Positions 52,083 through 62,821 of a stretch of DNA of 64,000 nucleotides are shown here, in pieces. The DNA is from Pyropia yezoensis (lineage: Eukaryota > Rhodophyta > Bangiophyceae > Bangiales > Bangiaceae). The position numbers were made by a program, and so were the translations under genes. Each line of letters opens with the position of its first letter. The stretch's first letter is position 1. The stretch spans positions 8,422,375 through 8,486,374 of the forward strand of contig CM020619.1 of the NCBI GenBank assembly GCA_009829735.1, written 5' to 3'. Under the pieces are notes generated by a model. That model searched no databases, was not told where the DNA came from, and worked only from the letters and a program-made list of their open reading frames with translations.

Positions 52083-53909
52083 ATGGCCCGGAGACCCCGC
52101 CGGGAGCCCGATGAGGAGGAGGGCGGCGGCGGCGGGGACTGGGCAGAGGGGCCCCCCTGGGGTGACGACGTCGACGCCAACGGCGGGCGCTCCTCGCGGC
52201 GGTCCCCCGCCGCCTCTGCTGCCGCCGACGCCGCTGCCGCTGCCGCCGCCGCCGCCGCCGCCCGCGGCGGCGGCCGGCGTGGCCGGTGGGGGGGGGGGCG
52301 GGGGCGACCCGCGGGCCGCCGCGACAGCCGCAGCGGGAGTGACGAGGAGCGGGACAGCCGCAGCGGCAGCGTCAGCGGCAGCGACAACGGCAGCGGCAGC
52401 GGCAGCGGCAGCGGCAGCGGCAGCGGTAGCGGCAGCCGCAGCGGCAGTGACAGCGACAGCGGCAGTGATGGCGGCAATGGCCATGGGGGCGGCCGCCGCG
52501 GCAGCAGCGACGGCGGGTCGGGGGCGTCGGCCTACTCGGCGTCGGCATCGTCGGGGCGGGGCGGCGGGACTCCCCGGTCGCCCGGCTCGCCCCGATCCCC
52601 GCGGTACAGCGCCGCCGCCGCCGCCGCCGCCGCCGCTGATGCCGCTGACGCGGCGGCCGCGTCATCCCCCGCCCGTGGTGCCGCGCGCGGGCGGGGGCGG
52701 GGGGCGCCCCGCCGCGGCGGCAGCAGCGGCGGCGGCGGCGGCGGCGGCGGCGGGGCGGGTGGCGGCGACGACGGGCGGGCGGCTGGTGGTGACGGCAGCA
52801 GCAGCAGCCCGTCGACGCTGTCGTCGGTGCTGTCGCTTCCGCCGTCCAAGCCCGACGCGCCGTCCGAGGCGGACGCGTGGGAGGCGGCCGCCGCGGCCGC
52901 CCGGGCGGGCGGCGGCGGCGTCGGCGGCGGCGGCGGTGGCGGCGGTGGCGGCGGCGGCGACCGCGGGTACCCCCCGGAAGGCCGTGGCGGGCTTGGGGGC
53001 GGCGCCGGCGGCGGCGGCGGTGGTGGTGGGCGTGGTGGTGGTGGTGGTGGTGGCGGCGGCGGCGGCGGGCGCGGGGGCCTCAGCGGGGGCTTGCCCACCC
53101 CGCGTGCCCTCCGCCGGCGGTCATCGTCCACCACCCGCCCCGGCCTCCCCCCCCGGGTGCTGCTGCTGGTTATCCGGGGCCTGGCGCTGGGCACCCTGGC
53201 GGTTGCGGGGGGCGTCTTCTTGGCGGTCGGCCTCGGCGTGCGGGCGCCGCTCAACGACCTGCGGACACTGGTGGGGGGGGGCAGCCCGTGGGCGCTCCTC
53301 CTCCGCGTCGGCCTCGTGTCCGCCGTCCTGGGCGGCTACCTCCTCGGCCTGGCCGCCGCTGGGGGGCTCGCGTCGGTGCGGCGGCTGGGGTGGGGCATGC
53401 TCCCGCGGCTCGCCTATGAGCTGGGCTGGGTGGGGGGGGTGGTGGGGGGCGTCCTGCTCGCGTCGCTGGCCTTTTCGCTAGGGGGGGGGCGCAACGACGC
53501 GGCGCTGGGGGAGGCGCTCGTCGCCGGTCTGCAGGCCGCCAAGAATGGCAGCGACGGCGCGAACGGGGGCGCTGGCGCCGGCGTGGGGGGCGGGGCGGAC
53601 GTCGCCCTCTTTACCGCGGCCTGTGGCCTCGAGGACGCCCTTGGCTGCCGGGGTGCCACCACAGGGGACTGCGTGCCGGGCCTCATCGACGCCGACCTGT
53701 CGGTGTGTGTGCCGTGTCCGGGCGGAGTGGACGCCGACGCCGCGGTGGGGGTGGCGCTCAATGGCTCCACGGTGGTGCCAGTGCTGCCAGGGTGTAGGGC
53801 AGTGGTGACCGACTGGGTGCACCGCTGGACGGTGCTGCCGCTGGGCGCGGGGGGAGTGCTCGTCAGCCTCCTCGGCGTCGTCGAAGTGTACGTGACCAGC
53901 CGGTGGTAG
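52083..53909 (+). CDS. Tetraspanin-like four-helix membrane protein with long low-complexity N-terminus
   Basis: 608 codons from ATG 52083 to TAG. Residues 1-340 are low complexity: Ser/Gly and Ser/Asp/Arg dipeptide runs, Ala runs and long Gly runs, with basic patches; probably cytosolic. Then come four predicted membrane helices: about 358-386 (VLLLVIRGLALGTLAVAGGV), 403-430 (LLLRVGLVSAVLGGYLLGLA), 446-467 (GWVGGVVGGVLLASLAF) and 585-605 (LPLGAGGVLVSLLGVVEVYV). Between helices 3 and 4 lies a loop of about 115 residues with six Cys and two N-glycosylation motifs (NGS near 480, NGS near 560). Four helices with one Cys-rich large loop is the tetraspanin layout, though the classic CCG is not exact (ACGLEDALGC). 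The frame is clean despite its composition, which supports real coding. Confidence 0.55.
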   Translation: MARRPRREPDEEEGGGGGDWAEGPPWGDDVDANGGRSSRRSPAASAAADAAAAAAAAAAARGGGRRGRWGGGRGRPAGRRDSRSGSDEERDSRSGSVSGSDNGSGSGSGSGSGSGSGSRSGSDSDSGSDGGNGHGGGRRGSSDGGSGASAYSASASSGRGGGTPRSPGSPRSPRYSAAAAAAAAADAADAAAASSPARGAARGRGRGAPRRGGSSGGGGGGGGGAGGGDDGRAAGGDGSSSSPSTLSSVLSLPPSKPDAPSEADAWEAAAAAARAGGGGVGGGGGGGGGGGGDRGYPPEGRGGLGGGAGGGGGGGGRGGGGGGGGGGGGRGGLSGGLPTPRALRRRSSSTTRPGLPPRVLLLVIRGLALGTLAVAGGVFLAVGLGVRAPLNDLRTLVGGGSPWALLLRVGLVSAVLGGYLLGLAAAGGLASVRRLGWGMLPRLAYELGWVGGVVGGVLLASLAFSLGGGRNDAALGEALVAGLQAAKNGSDGANGGAGAGVGGGADVALFTAACGLEDALGCRGATTGDCVPGLIDADLSVCVPCPGGVDADAAVGVALNGSTVVPVLPGCRAVVTDWVHRWTVLPLGAGGVLVSLLGVVEVYVTSRW

Positions 53910-54050
53910 GTGGCGGAGGAGGGAGATGGCCAAGGCGGGGGGGAGGGGGAGTTCAAAGACCAGGCAGCTGAGAACGGCTGTTTGATTGTCGCGGTGGGGG
54001 GGGGGCTGCAAGACAGTGTCCGCGCCGTAGGAGTCTGGGGCGGGTCACAG

Positions 54051-54120
54051 CACCTCTCGACACTTCTCGGCACTTCTCGGCACTTCTCGGCACCTCTCGG
54101 CACCTCTCGGCACCTCTCGG
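54051..54120. repeat. 10-bp minisatellite, seven copies
   Basis: Seven tandem copies of CACYTCTCGG (C or T at position 4) just downstream of the tetraspanin-like gene. Confidence 0.9.
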
Positions 54121-54178
54121 CCCGCGGTGCGGGAAAAGTGAAAGTGGAGCACGGCGCACCGTGCTACACCCGAAATGC

Positions 54179-54760
54179 TCACGACCAGGTGCGGGCTACG
54201 CAGAAGGGTAGGAGCACAGCTGAAAAACCACCTCTCTTGTTGCCTTGCATGTCAGTGAGCATCACCCCCTCGTTAAGAAGTCGATAGCCGTTTGAAGCTG
54301 AGCGGGTGTTAAAAAGTTTGTCACGTTCAATCGTTTGGGCGACACAAAAACAGAAACACAACACTCGTCCGAATTGAGTGACGAGGTCAGAGGCCCACAT
54401 GCCCACCAAGTATCGGCATGATGTGCAAACAGAAGCAGAAGATGGTGAGCAGGCGGTGGCGGTGACAGGGACTGCGCGAGGTGGCGAGGCAGCCCACCGG
54501 GGTGACGCGGGGGGGGGGACCTCCCGCGGCCATGCCACCAAGGCACCAGCGCCGCACAACAGCGGTGCGCGCTTGCTCACCGTTCGCAATGATAGGCGAA
54601 CCAAGCTGCCCGACGCGGGGGACACGCCCACGGCCCACAGCAGTACCGACTCGGAAAGTAAGTTTTCGTCGTCCCCAACCTTCTCCCGCAGCGGATGTAT
54701 GATGGCAAAGTACACATGGGCGTCAAGCACGTACGCCCGTGAGGTCTCGAACGCAGCCAT
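54179..54760 (-). CDS. Hypothetical protein, possibly spliced
   Basis: 193-codon minus-strand frame from ATG 54760. Two parts look like genuine protein: the N-terminus (SRAYVLDAHVYFAIIHPLRE and DDENLLSESVLLW) and the C-terminus (SDLVTQFGRVLCFCFCVAQT and GYRLLNEGVMLTDMQGN). The Pro/Ala-rich middle could be an intron read through. No family recognised and no transmembrane segment except the weak FCFCV stretch. Confidence 0.3.
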   Translation of the reverse strand: MAAFETSRAYVLDAHVYFAIIHPLREKVGDDENLLSESVLLWAVGVSPASGSLVRLSLRTVSKRAPLLCGAGALVAWPREVPPPASPRWAASPPRAVPVTATACSPSSASVCTSCRYLVGMWASDLVTQFGRVLCFCFCVAQTIERDKLFNTRSASNGYRLLNEGVMLTDMQGNKRGGFSAVLLPFCVARTWS

Positions 54761-55350
54761 GGACTGATGGGTAGATTACCGCATTAGCATCGTCCTCCTC
54801 AGTCGTGCGCGCAAACGCCGAATCCCAGCACTCCGTGCAGACACAATTGTGGGCAGGGTGCCGTGCGGAAGGCGCAGGAAGCAAATAGTCCGCACGCACG
54901 GTCTGCCGAAACGGTAGGTCGGGAGGCACCGCATGCGAGACAGCGCAGCCCCTCGGGACTGAGTGTGGTGGCTGCGTACTTCAGGCTAGGAGCAGAGAAA
55001 TCTCTCGATGCGTTTATGATTTTCGTGCTATATTTTGTTACCCAATTAGAATTCACCGCGAGCCGGCTGCTAGTCGAGCGGCTGTTCCGCGGCCTCTCTG
55101 TGGCATGCAAGCGCCTAGCTCTTCTGTACTTCACGTTCACCACTTTCCACAGAAGAAACTCTACCACTCCAAACGGGCGTGAGCTGCGATCTGGCCACCA
55201 CGAGCGAGGTTCTATGTCTGTTGCATGGAAAGTTCTCTTTGTGGCACTGGCTCCCTCGGCCCGACGCCGTCGCCCCTAGGTATGCGCCAGCGCACCCTAA
55301 TCCTGAGCCGATCGTACACAACGATCGGGGCAGACGGACCTACCGGTCCT
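54761..55350. other. No gene recognised; may include the copia 3' LTR
   Basis: AT-richer than the surroundings. Part of it (ending at 55438) should be the 3' LTR of the copia element, but the outer LTR end was not located because no second LTR copy lies in the window. Confidence 0.35.
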
Positions 55351-55501
55351 CGGCGGACACGCTGTCACACCGCTAAATCTCCCCACGCATAAATCCGCAT
55401 TGCGGGGCAAGCCCGGCCGTAAGGCCTGGGCTCCAACACTCCCCCACGGACGGGCTGCACCCGCTACTCGCGGGCACACCCACCTACAGAGGTATGACGA
55501 C

Positions 55502-56215
55502 TCACTCGCCCACCTCCACAACCCCCAACATCAACCGAAACGCCTTGAAGGCCGGCCCAGGCAGTGCCTTGGTGAAACCGTCTGCCGGCATCTCCCCCGT
55601 CGGCACATACACCAAAAGGACCTCCCCGTTCGCCACCGCGCTCCTCACGTGGTGGTAGCGCACGTCGACGTGCTTCGTGTTGGAGGACGACGAGGGTTGG
55701 CCAGCCATGGTGATGCACGCCTGGTTGTCCTCGCCAAACACCACAGGGCCGCTGTCTTCCCCCACCGTGTCCACCACCTTGGGGAGCCACAGGCTCTCCT
55801 TAACCGCGTCGGAAGCAGCGACGTACTCTGCCTCCGCAGTTGAGGTAGTGACGATATTTTGCAGCCGGCTTCGCCAGGAGATGGCGCCGCCGTGCAGGGT
55901 GAAGAGGAAGCCCGTCGTAGACTTGCGAGTCTCCGTATCCCCATCGAAGCCCGCGTCTACCCAACCGGCCTGCTTTGACGGCTGCCCGTAGACCAATCCC
56001 ATGGTGCGGGTACCCTTCAGGTACCTGACTACTGCCTTGCCATCCACCATGTCCCCCTCGGTAGGGGCGGACACCCGGCGGGCAAGCTTGCCCACCGCAA
56101 AGGCGATATCCGGCCTGGTCTGGTTTGCCAGCAAGAGCAGGGAGCCGACCAGCTCCGCGTACCGGTTGCCCTCACCCAGCGCCTCCCCCCCACCCAGGAC
56201 GGTTCCCGGCGCCAT
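55502..56215 (-). pseudogene. Copia RNase H domain
   Basis: Frame starting MAPGTVLGGGEALGEG, then NRYAELVGSLLLLANQTRPD and FAVGKLARRVSAPTEGDM, which is the RT thumb and connection. Then GWVDAGFDGDTETRKSTTGF, GAISWRSRLQNIVTTSTAEA and EYVAAS form the copia RNase H with its catalytic Asp and Glu. The stop is at 55502. This piece is in the same frame as gag-protease-integrase, while the RT between them is shifted, so one compensating indel lies near 56215. Confidence 0.85.
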
Positions 56216-56945
56216 GGGGTCACGTTGGCCTTGCAGTTAGCCAGCCCAAAGTCGTGGATAACCCCGTCAGTGTGACGGGGGTTGGAAAGGGTCACGAACC
56301 CGTCCCTCCAGCGTACCTTCATTCCAAGGTAGTCGCTCACTACCCCCAGGTCCCGGACCTCGAAGTGCTTTGAGATGCGCGCCTTAACGCCGGGGACCAC
56401 CTCGAGGATGGGCCCCACGAAGAGGATGTCGTCCACGTGTACCTCCACAAGCACCAGCGTATCGCCGATACCAAACGTGAAGACGCACGCGTCGGCGTCC
56501 GTCTGCTTGCCCCCCTCGTCTAGGATGACGTTCTTGAGGAAGATCCCCCGAAGTCGCCCAGCCTGTTTGACGCCATACATTGCCTTCAGCAGCAACCCTA
56601 TCTCACCGGCGCCCGTGAACCCGTTGGGTATGACGATGTAGACATCCACGTCCATTGGCGCGTTACTGTACGCCGTCATGATGTCTACGTGACGGACCTG
56701 CCACCCCCTAGCCGCCGCCACGGCCAGGATGACGCGTGTTGTAGCCACCCCCGGGACCGGTGACCACGTCTCTTTGTAGTCCTTCCCGGGGCGTTGCCGG
56801 CATCCGCACCCGACCAATCGAGCCTTGTACCGGTCCAGCTCCCCGGACGCCTTGAGCTTGTACTCGAAGATGACCTTTGTCTTCAGGGCCTTGCCACCGC
56901 GCGGCAAGTTCTTGCGGTGCCACACACGGGTTCCGCATGGACTCC
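56200..56945 (-). pseudogene. Copia reverse transcriptase domain
   Basis: FEYKLKASGELDRYKARLVG, KDYKETWSPVPG, VRHVDIMTAYSNAPMD, a P-N-G-F motif, LLKAMYGVKQAGR and the catalytic VHVDDILFVG (Y of YVDD replaced by H-V-D-D). Then DLGVVSDYLGMKV follows. It is entered by a frame change near 56940 and left by another near 56215. Confidence 0.85.
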
Positions 56946-58342
56946 TCTTCCACATGAAGGGCCTCCTTCCATTGGGGCCAATCGGGCCTCCCCTTGGCCT
57001 CATCCACGTCCTTGGGCGGAGGAGGAGGTTGCGTCACGGTAGGCCCCTTTTCCCCACCCCCAGAGTTACGGTCTGCAGCGACGCTTGCCGCTTGCCTGCC
57101 TTCTCGCCCGTAGGCCTCGGGGGGAGGACGGTTGCGCACGGGGTATCGCCGCACCCCCTCCTCCTCCGTCTCCGACTCATCGTTGGGGAGCGGCGCCTGC
57201 GCGGCCAAACGCTGCGCGGCCGCAATCGCATCTTGAACCGACGAGCGAGCATCCACGCCCACCCCGGATCCATCCGATGAGGAAGGCGTCAGCCTAGGGG
57301 TGTCTCCAGGGGATCCCCCGGGAGCGTGGTCTGTCCCATCGTCCAGCTCGTGGTTATCGCAACCGCCGGCACCAACGCGAGCACACCGGACGCGCTTACC
57401 GACGACGTCCTTGGCAGTCTCGTCAACCATAACGTCTCTCCGCCCAACCACTTTCTTGGTCGCCAGGTTGTAGATGCGGTAGCCCCTTCCTTCGGGGGTG
57501 TACCCTACCATGATGCTCGTGCTGGACTTGGGGTACATTCCTTTCTGCTGCTCCTGGGGGAGGAGTGCGTATGCCTTGCTCCCCCACACCCGCAGCCCCG
57601 ACACGTCTGGACGCTTGCCCGTGAGAGCCTCCCACGGGGTCTTGTCCTTGCCGGCGTGGGGGATCCGGTTGGCCACGTACACGGCAGCCACCAACGCCTC
57701 CGCCCACATCTCCTGGCCCGCGCCAGCATCTGACAGGCCGTCCCGGCCCATCTCTTTGAGGGTGCGGTTGACACGCTCCGCCTTCCCGTTGCTCTGGTGG
57801 GAGTCGGTCAGCGTCTCCTCGTGGTTGATGCCTTTGGAAGCATACCACTCCTTCAGCTTGCGAGTCTTGTACTCGCCCGCCCCGTCCGAGCGAATGCGCT
57901 GCACCTTCCGCCCTGCCAGCTGCTCCAGCACCGTAATCGCTTCCTTCAGCACTGCCCCAGCCTGGCTTTTGTTCTTGATGGGGTTGGCCATCCACAGGTC
58001 CGTCTGTTCATTGATGAGCGTGATGAAGTGCCTCGCCCCTCCTAGGGAGGGCTCAACGGGCCCACACATGTCGGTGTGGATCACCCCCAGCATATCCGCC
58101 GTCGTAGTGGAGGGAAGATACGGGGCCTTCACCATCTTGCTTTTGGCGCATGGGGCGCACAATGCACCCGCCTCGCCATCCGGCTGCACCTCCACGAGGG
58201 GCATGCCGTCCACCGCCTGGGCCGCCTTGGCCAGCGTGCTCAGTGCTCGATGGAACGTGCGTCGGTGCCGCTGCGCCAGCGCCCCCTTGACAGTCGTCGA
58301 GGCGACTTTGGCCTCACCCGTGGCCAATGAAGCACCCAGCAT
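56946..58342 (-). pseudogene. Copia integrase domain
   Basis: A pre-integrase zinc-binding part (HRRTFHRALSTL...CAPCAKSK) is followed by the DDE core: Asp in IHTDMCGPVEP, Asp in RSDGAGEYKTR, Glu in SNGKAERVNRTLKEMGRD. Then EALVAAVYVANRIPH and TPWEALTGKRPDVSGLRVWG follow. A Ser/Glu/Pro-rich C-terminus with RRYPVRNRPPP precedes the RT, as is normal for copia. It is separated from the protease part only by a TAA (58346-58348) in the same frame. Confidence 0.85.
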
Positions 58343-58345
58343 GTA

Positions 58346-59095
58346 TTATCCGCGCTCGCCCATGTGCCCCACCGCCCCCGCGGACTTAAGGATGCCGCTC
58401 TTGACAATCTCCTCGGCGTCTTTCAAGAGGTAGACCTTACCGCCGATAAAGACGAATCCGCGGCCCTTCTTGTCCACAGTACCGACTAACAGAAGGTTCT
58501 CCTCCAGGTCCGGCACACAGAGGGTGTCGTCCAGAGTCAGCGGCCGCACCTCCCCATGGCCCTTGGCCATCAACGTCGCCCTCCCCTGGCCCACCACAGG
58601 GACCATGTCGCCCGAGGCGAGGGTGATCTCCCCCACCGCGCCTGGCTCCTTGACAACAAAAGTCCCTTCGCCCCCCTTACCCGGGGTCATGTGGTGCGTC
58701 GCACCCGAGTCGACCAGCCACTTGGTAGGGTCTCCCCCACCGCGCTTGGTAGAGCCTACCCGGGTAGCGAAGCCAATCGCCTCGGCCCCCGACGCCCCAC
58801 CTCTCTGCTCGCCCTTGGCTTGGCCCCTGACCTCATCCACCTTACGAATGCTGCACTCGCGGATGTAGTGCCCTCCTTTCTTGCAGTGGAAGCATTTGAC
58901 CGTCTTCTTGCCCGGATTTTTCGACGTCTTGGACAATGGTGTCTTGAGGTTGGCGGAGCCCGAGTACACACCACCGGAGGATGTAGGAGCGGCGCTCTCC
59001 GCTAAGTCGATCTTCTTCTCCGTGTTCATGAGCTTGGACGTCGTAGGCGTCAGCCGCAACGGCAGCGGCGCGGTTTCCAGGACCGTGACGATCAT
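58346..59095 (-). pseudogene. Copia gag C-terminus and protease
   Basis: CCHC knuckle CFHCKKGGHYIREC, then protease with WLVDSGATHHMT and the following ITLASGDMVPV and LCVPDLEENLLLVG strands, and the VYLLKDAEEIVK linker to integrase. Same frame as the gag N-terminus (stop TAG at 59099-59101) and integrase. Confidence 0.85.
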
Positions 59096-59098
59096 GTT

Positions 59099-59857
59099 CT
59101 AGCCGTCCGGTAACCCGTTCAAGATCTTCAGCACCATGGAGTGCTCGTCCACGACCATGCCCGCCATCGCCAAGTCGGTCCGCAGATCTTTGGCCATCTC
59201 GATGTACTTGATGAGCGTCTCCCCGGGGATGATGGCCAGGGCGCCCAGCTCCTTCTCGAGCCCCGCTCGACGAGTGGTATCGTCCTCGAAGACCTCCCTC
59301 AAAGCCGCCCAGGCCTCCGCCCAGGAGGCACACCCACTCACAAGGTGGAGCAAGCGTTTCTTGACAGCCCACTGGATGTCCGCGAGAGCATACTCGTTGT
59401 GCCTGTCCCACGTTGTTGCTTTCTTCTTTGCCTCCTGGACGTCCGCCGCCGTGACGGCCATCACACCCGCAGCCGCCGCCCGCTCCGGGGGCACATCGGG
59501 CCGCGGTTCCAACACCGTGTACTAGATGCCTCGGCTCATCAGGTGCGACTTGCAATAGACCGCCCAGGTCCGGTAGTCATCGTCGAGGCGGTCAAACTTC
59601 AGCGACCCACCCTTGGTGGTCGATTCACCCTCCATCCCCCCAGCCGCCTTGCCTCCCGGCAGATGGCGACGAAGAAGGGGGGACAGAGATCCCGCGGACT
59701 GCCGCCAGGCAGCACGCATCAAGGTCACCCGTCCAACCCGGGGGCCGATCCCTGCCTGGGTGCATATGCTCTTTCCTCTTGTGAGGAGCTGTCCATGTTG
59801 CTTCTTGTTTTGTGATAAGGAAATAAAACTGGGGTCCGAGTCGTGCACGATCCCCAT
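59099..59857 (-). pseudogene. Copia gag N-terminus and capsid-like (UBN2-type) domain
   Basis: LKFDRLDDDYRTWAVYCKSH begins the gag fold. After a TAG (59522-59524) it continues in the same frame with AKKKATTWDRHNEYALADIQ, ASWAEAWAALREVFEDD and TLIKYIEMAKDLRTDLAMAG, up to LKILNGLPDG and a second TAG (59099-59101). The family has an aromatic residue at both stop positions, so TGG-to-TAG changes are likely. An alternative true N-terminus (MDSSSQEERAYAPRQ, ATG near 59796) is in another frame. Confidence 0.8.
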
Positions 59858-62095
59858 GCTGTGAATAATCCTGTCAATCGATTATACATTCTGCCTCCTC
59901 CTGGAGGGCGCTCGAAAATCCCGCAGGGACACCACCTTCGAAACGACATTTCTCGGACTCAGAGGCCGGCCCATGTGATTCGATGGCAGCGCACCACATA
60001 ATGAACCCGGGGCTATGGTTGGCCCAGACAGTGGTCCACGTCAAAAGCATGTCGTTTATGGTAGAAAGTTCACAGCGCGGCGGAAACGCACGCGGTGTAC
60101 GAAAAAAATGCGCGCATCTCCTCTCTGTTTTCTTCATGATGGTGTATATTTTACTCCCTGTAGCGCTCCGCATTATGCCCGAAGGGAGAGATGGTCGACA
60201 TCTGGTACAGACTTGCTGCCAGATGAGTGATGCGTTTGCCGCACCTCGTGGTGCCGTGCAGCTCTCAAGCCTCTCACGGGCCTCAAAGCACCAGCAGACT
60301 CATTGAACGACCCGCGCTCCTCGTCGACCTCTCAGGAAGCATCGTTGAGGGTCTGGCCAGATCTCAGAAGACGTTTATGCTTTGGAGAACACAAACGATC
60401 TATTTAAAGTATTCGACTACTTCGTGAGAGTTCATTTAAGTGCGATGATACTTTCTTTAACGACATGTTATCCCCGCTCAAACCCGCCCTGCGGCCCCTC
60501 TGACGTCCCCCCCTCAAGCGCCTATACTTCAAGGTTACTGAAGCAGCCTACTGCAAAACACTGCCGTGGTGGTCTGAGTAGGGGCTCGCGGCTTTGAGGT
60601 GCAGTTTGACCGAGAGGTCCGGCAACTTGACAGCATCATCTTCCGGGACGGCCTCAAGAACGCCTGACACACGCACAGGTAGTTGCCGACCATGCACTCA
60701 GAGCCTTTACTAAACTGCTTTTGAAACAGTCCCCAGATCTTGTTCACAACCGTATTCTCCATGCATGCTTAGATAAATAGGTACTTCTTTTCTGGCGCAT
60801 GCTAGTAGATGGGTCACGCCCACGCGACGTTAGCGCACGATCCTTGTGAGGTCGAATGTCCGTGGAGGCGGCCGGGAGGTCGCTCCATCTCGCGTGTTGT
60901 TGGAGGCCCTCCATGACTTGAGCATCGGTGTAGATCTGGTCGGCGACCTCTCTAGATTTGGGCCGCTGTCCGTTCACTTTCTCAACACCCTCCCCGACGT
61001 GAGAGAGTTCACGAACCCATGGAGATTGGTCTGTTTTGTCGCCTCTCGTCAAATGTGAATTTCTGCTTGTGGCACAAATTCGTGATCACAGGCCGTCTGT
61101 GTTCACACCGAAGCATTAAAAGCGTCCCGATAAAACAAATTGTCGCAAGGGTTACCCTTATTATGTAAGGGACACTAATCGCACTCTTTGGAACAGTTTT
61201 TCTCGTCCGAACGATATTATCAGCCTATCCTATTGAAGCCAGAAGCTGTCCCACCGTCCCCTCACAACTAATTAAGACCGGTCCTCTGGCGTTACAACTA
61301 CAGTGCTACGTGACAGCATTCCACCCCAATTGAAAGAAAGGTTGATATACACGGGAGCTCTGATAGACAGACGGCGCTTCACTCCGCCGACGCCAACGCT
61401 ACCCGCCGACGCCCAACACACCCACACTGCCACTCGTTGACGCCGCTGTTTGCTGTGATAAGTATCCTTTACTCGTGTGTACTCCGACTTCACCACTGGG
61501 AGAGGCCCTGAGAGAGCATACCCGGAGCGATGACAGGCGAAACACGATACCTGCATGGTCGGTACGTTCGTGAGTGCCCATTCTCCCTCGATCGCTATGC
61601 ACTTTATTGAGTGGACTTCGCAGCTAGGTGCGGAGCAGCCAGCTGAGCATGACCTATCTTTGTGTACCGCACTTTCCTATGCTACGATTTTCGCTGCACC
61701 CTCGTTTGTGTCGATGGATGGGTACGACTCTGTTTCCTTTAATGCTAGTGAACGAGCAGCTTCCCACGTCCGCGGGGCTTTCCCCAACCCCCCTCAGGCA
61801 TTCGTCTGTCTCAGCTGCACAGCCCCATCCTTGCAGGACTCTCGTTCGGACCGACTGTAGAGGGACGCTGTCCAGACGGGGCTAAAAGACGATGACGCGG
61901 CTGAACGGCTCGTGGCAGCTGCCCCGCTCACGAAATGTTCCGCCTTATGAGGAATGGACGCGTCTGGATATCCGCTAGGCACGTGCCAAACGTACAAAGA
62001 CCGCGCTCGCTACGTGGCGGGCCGAGCCGTCCTGGCTCCGCCCAGTACTGCGGGTCGGGGCCAGCGGTGTGGCAAAAACCTTTCGCACAGATGGG
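59858..62095. other. Gene-poor AT-richer region
   Basis: No confident coding frame. A minus-strand frame at 60762-60535 (MENTVVNKIWGLFQKQFSKG) may be a remnant of a transposon gene. TATTTAAAG at about 60400 could be a promoter element. No RNA gene recognised. Confidence 0.4.
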
Positions 62096-62314
62096 GAGTC
62101 CGTCTCCACCCCCGGGGTCGCCATGGCTCTCACCAAGTTGGGGAGAGACGCCCTGGCTACAGCGGCACGACACCCGCCTCGAGTTGAGGGGGGCTCGGAT
62201 CGTGGGTAGATGGGTGGCCTCCCCAGCGTGGGGCGGCCAAGGGAAAGGTGAAGGGGATGTGGTGGTGGTGGTGAAGTGAGAACCGGGGAGAGCAAGCTGC
62301 CAAGTGGGCAAGCT
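62096..62314 (-). repeat. Left arm of a 220-bp inverted repeat
   Basis: Reverse complement of 62822-63041 at roughly 95% identity. It contains, on the minus strand, the first ten codons of the same ORF that starts at 63012 (MATPGVETDS). Beyond the arm the two copies diverge completely. Confidence 0.85.
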
Positions 62315-62462
62315 TGGGGAGAGGGACGGTCAACGTGACCGCCTCCACATCCACGTTACGTACTCGAGGGGGGACAGCAAGTCGCGCCCCCAACGCCGAG
62401 ACGTGCGTTTACGCACCCCCTCACAGGGCCGACCGGGTCGGTCGGAACTGAGGAGAGGGGAG
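62315..62462. other. Spacer between left inverted-repeat arm and LTR-like repeat
   Basis: 148 bp ending in a purine-rich run (ACTGAGGAGAGGGGAG) just before the TGTGGCAG start of the LTR-like repeat. That is where a polypurine tract would be if the repeat is a 3' LTR of a plus-strand element. Confidence 0.35.
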
Positions 62463-62821
62463 TGTGGCAGTATTGACCCCCAGGTAGGGGGGCAACACGT
62501 GCCATGCAAGGGGCGGCAGGCCACTAGCCTGATCCGTTCCTCCCCCTGCATTTGGGTCCATATTCCCTAAGTTTGGGATAGTTAGCTTAGTAGTAAATCC
62601 AACTTGGATTTGAGGGTTTTCTGCATTTATCGTCTTGAATTTTCGTGTGGCCCGGTGGGCAGGTGCTGGGGTGGGAGATTCGGAGTGGCGAGATTCTGAG
62701 GGGACCCTGGGGAGATAAGGGGAGGGACGGCGGGGCTTAGCCCTGCGTCCCCGTCCCGACGAAGAAACTGTTGGACCACACACCATCTTCTTGTTTCTCA
62801 GTGGGGGGATTGCCCCACAAC
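62463..62821 (+). mobile_element. LTR-like repeat, copy 2
   Basis: Same sequence as 48623-48911, with about 70 extra bp (starting TTCGGAGTGGCGAG) before the shared GACGAAGAAACTGTTGG. It ends TTGCCCCACAACA, exactly where the right inverted-repeat arm begins. Probably an LTR of the element whose ORF starts at 63012. Confidence 0.55.

Larger units (their letters stand above)
55351..59857 (-). mobile_element. Decayed Ty1/copia retrotransposon
   Basis: Minus-strand order gag, protease, integrase, reverse transcriptase, RNase H is diagnostic of Ty1/copia. After RNase H, a purine tract GTGGGGGAG (55439-55447) is followed by TGTTGGAGCCCAGGCC, a typical copia LTR start at 55438, so the 3' LTR extends leftward from there; its far end, and hence my left coordinate, is uncertain. 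No 5' LTR or tRNA primer site was found upstream of gag, so the 5' end seems lost. Three in-frame stops and two frame changes disrupt the polyprotein. Confidence 0.8.

Noticed and set aside
51532-53481. A 649-codon frame overlapping the tetraspanin-like gene in another frame
   Set aside because: Poly-Ala/Pro throughout; it lacks the membrane helices and cysteine loop seen in the 52083 frame.
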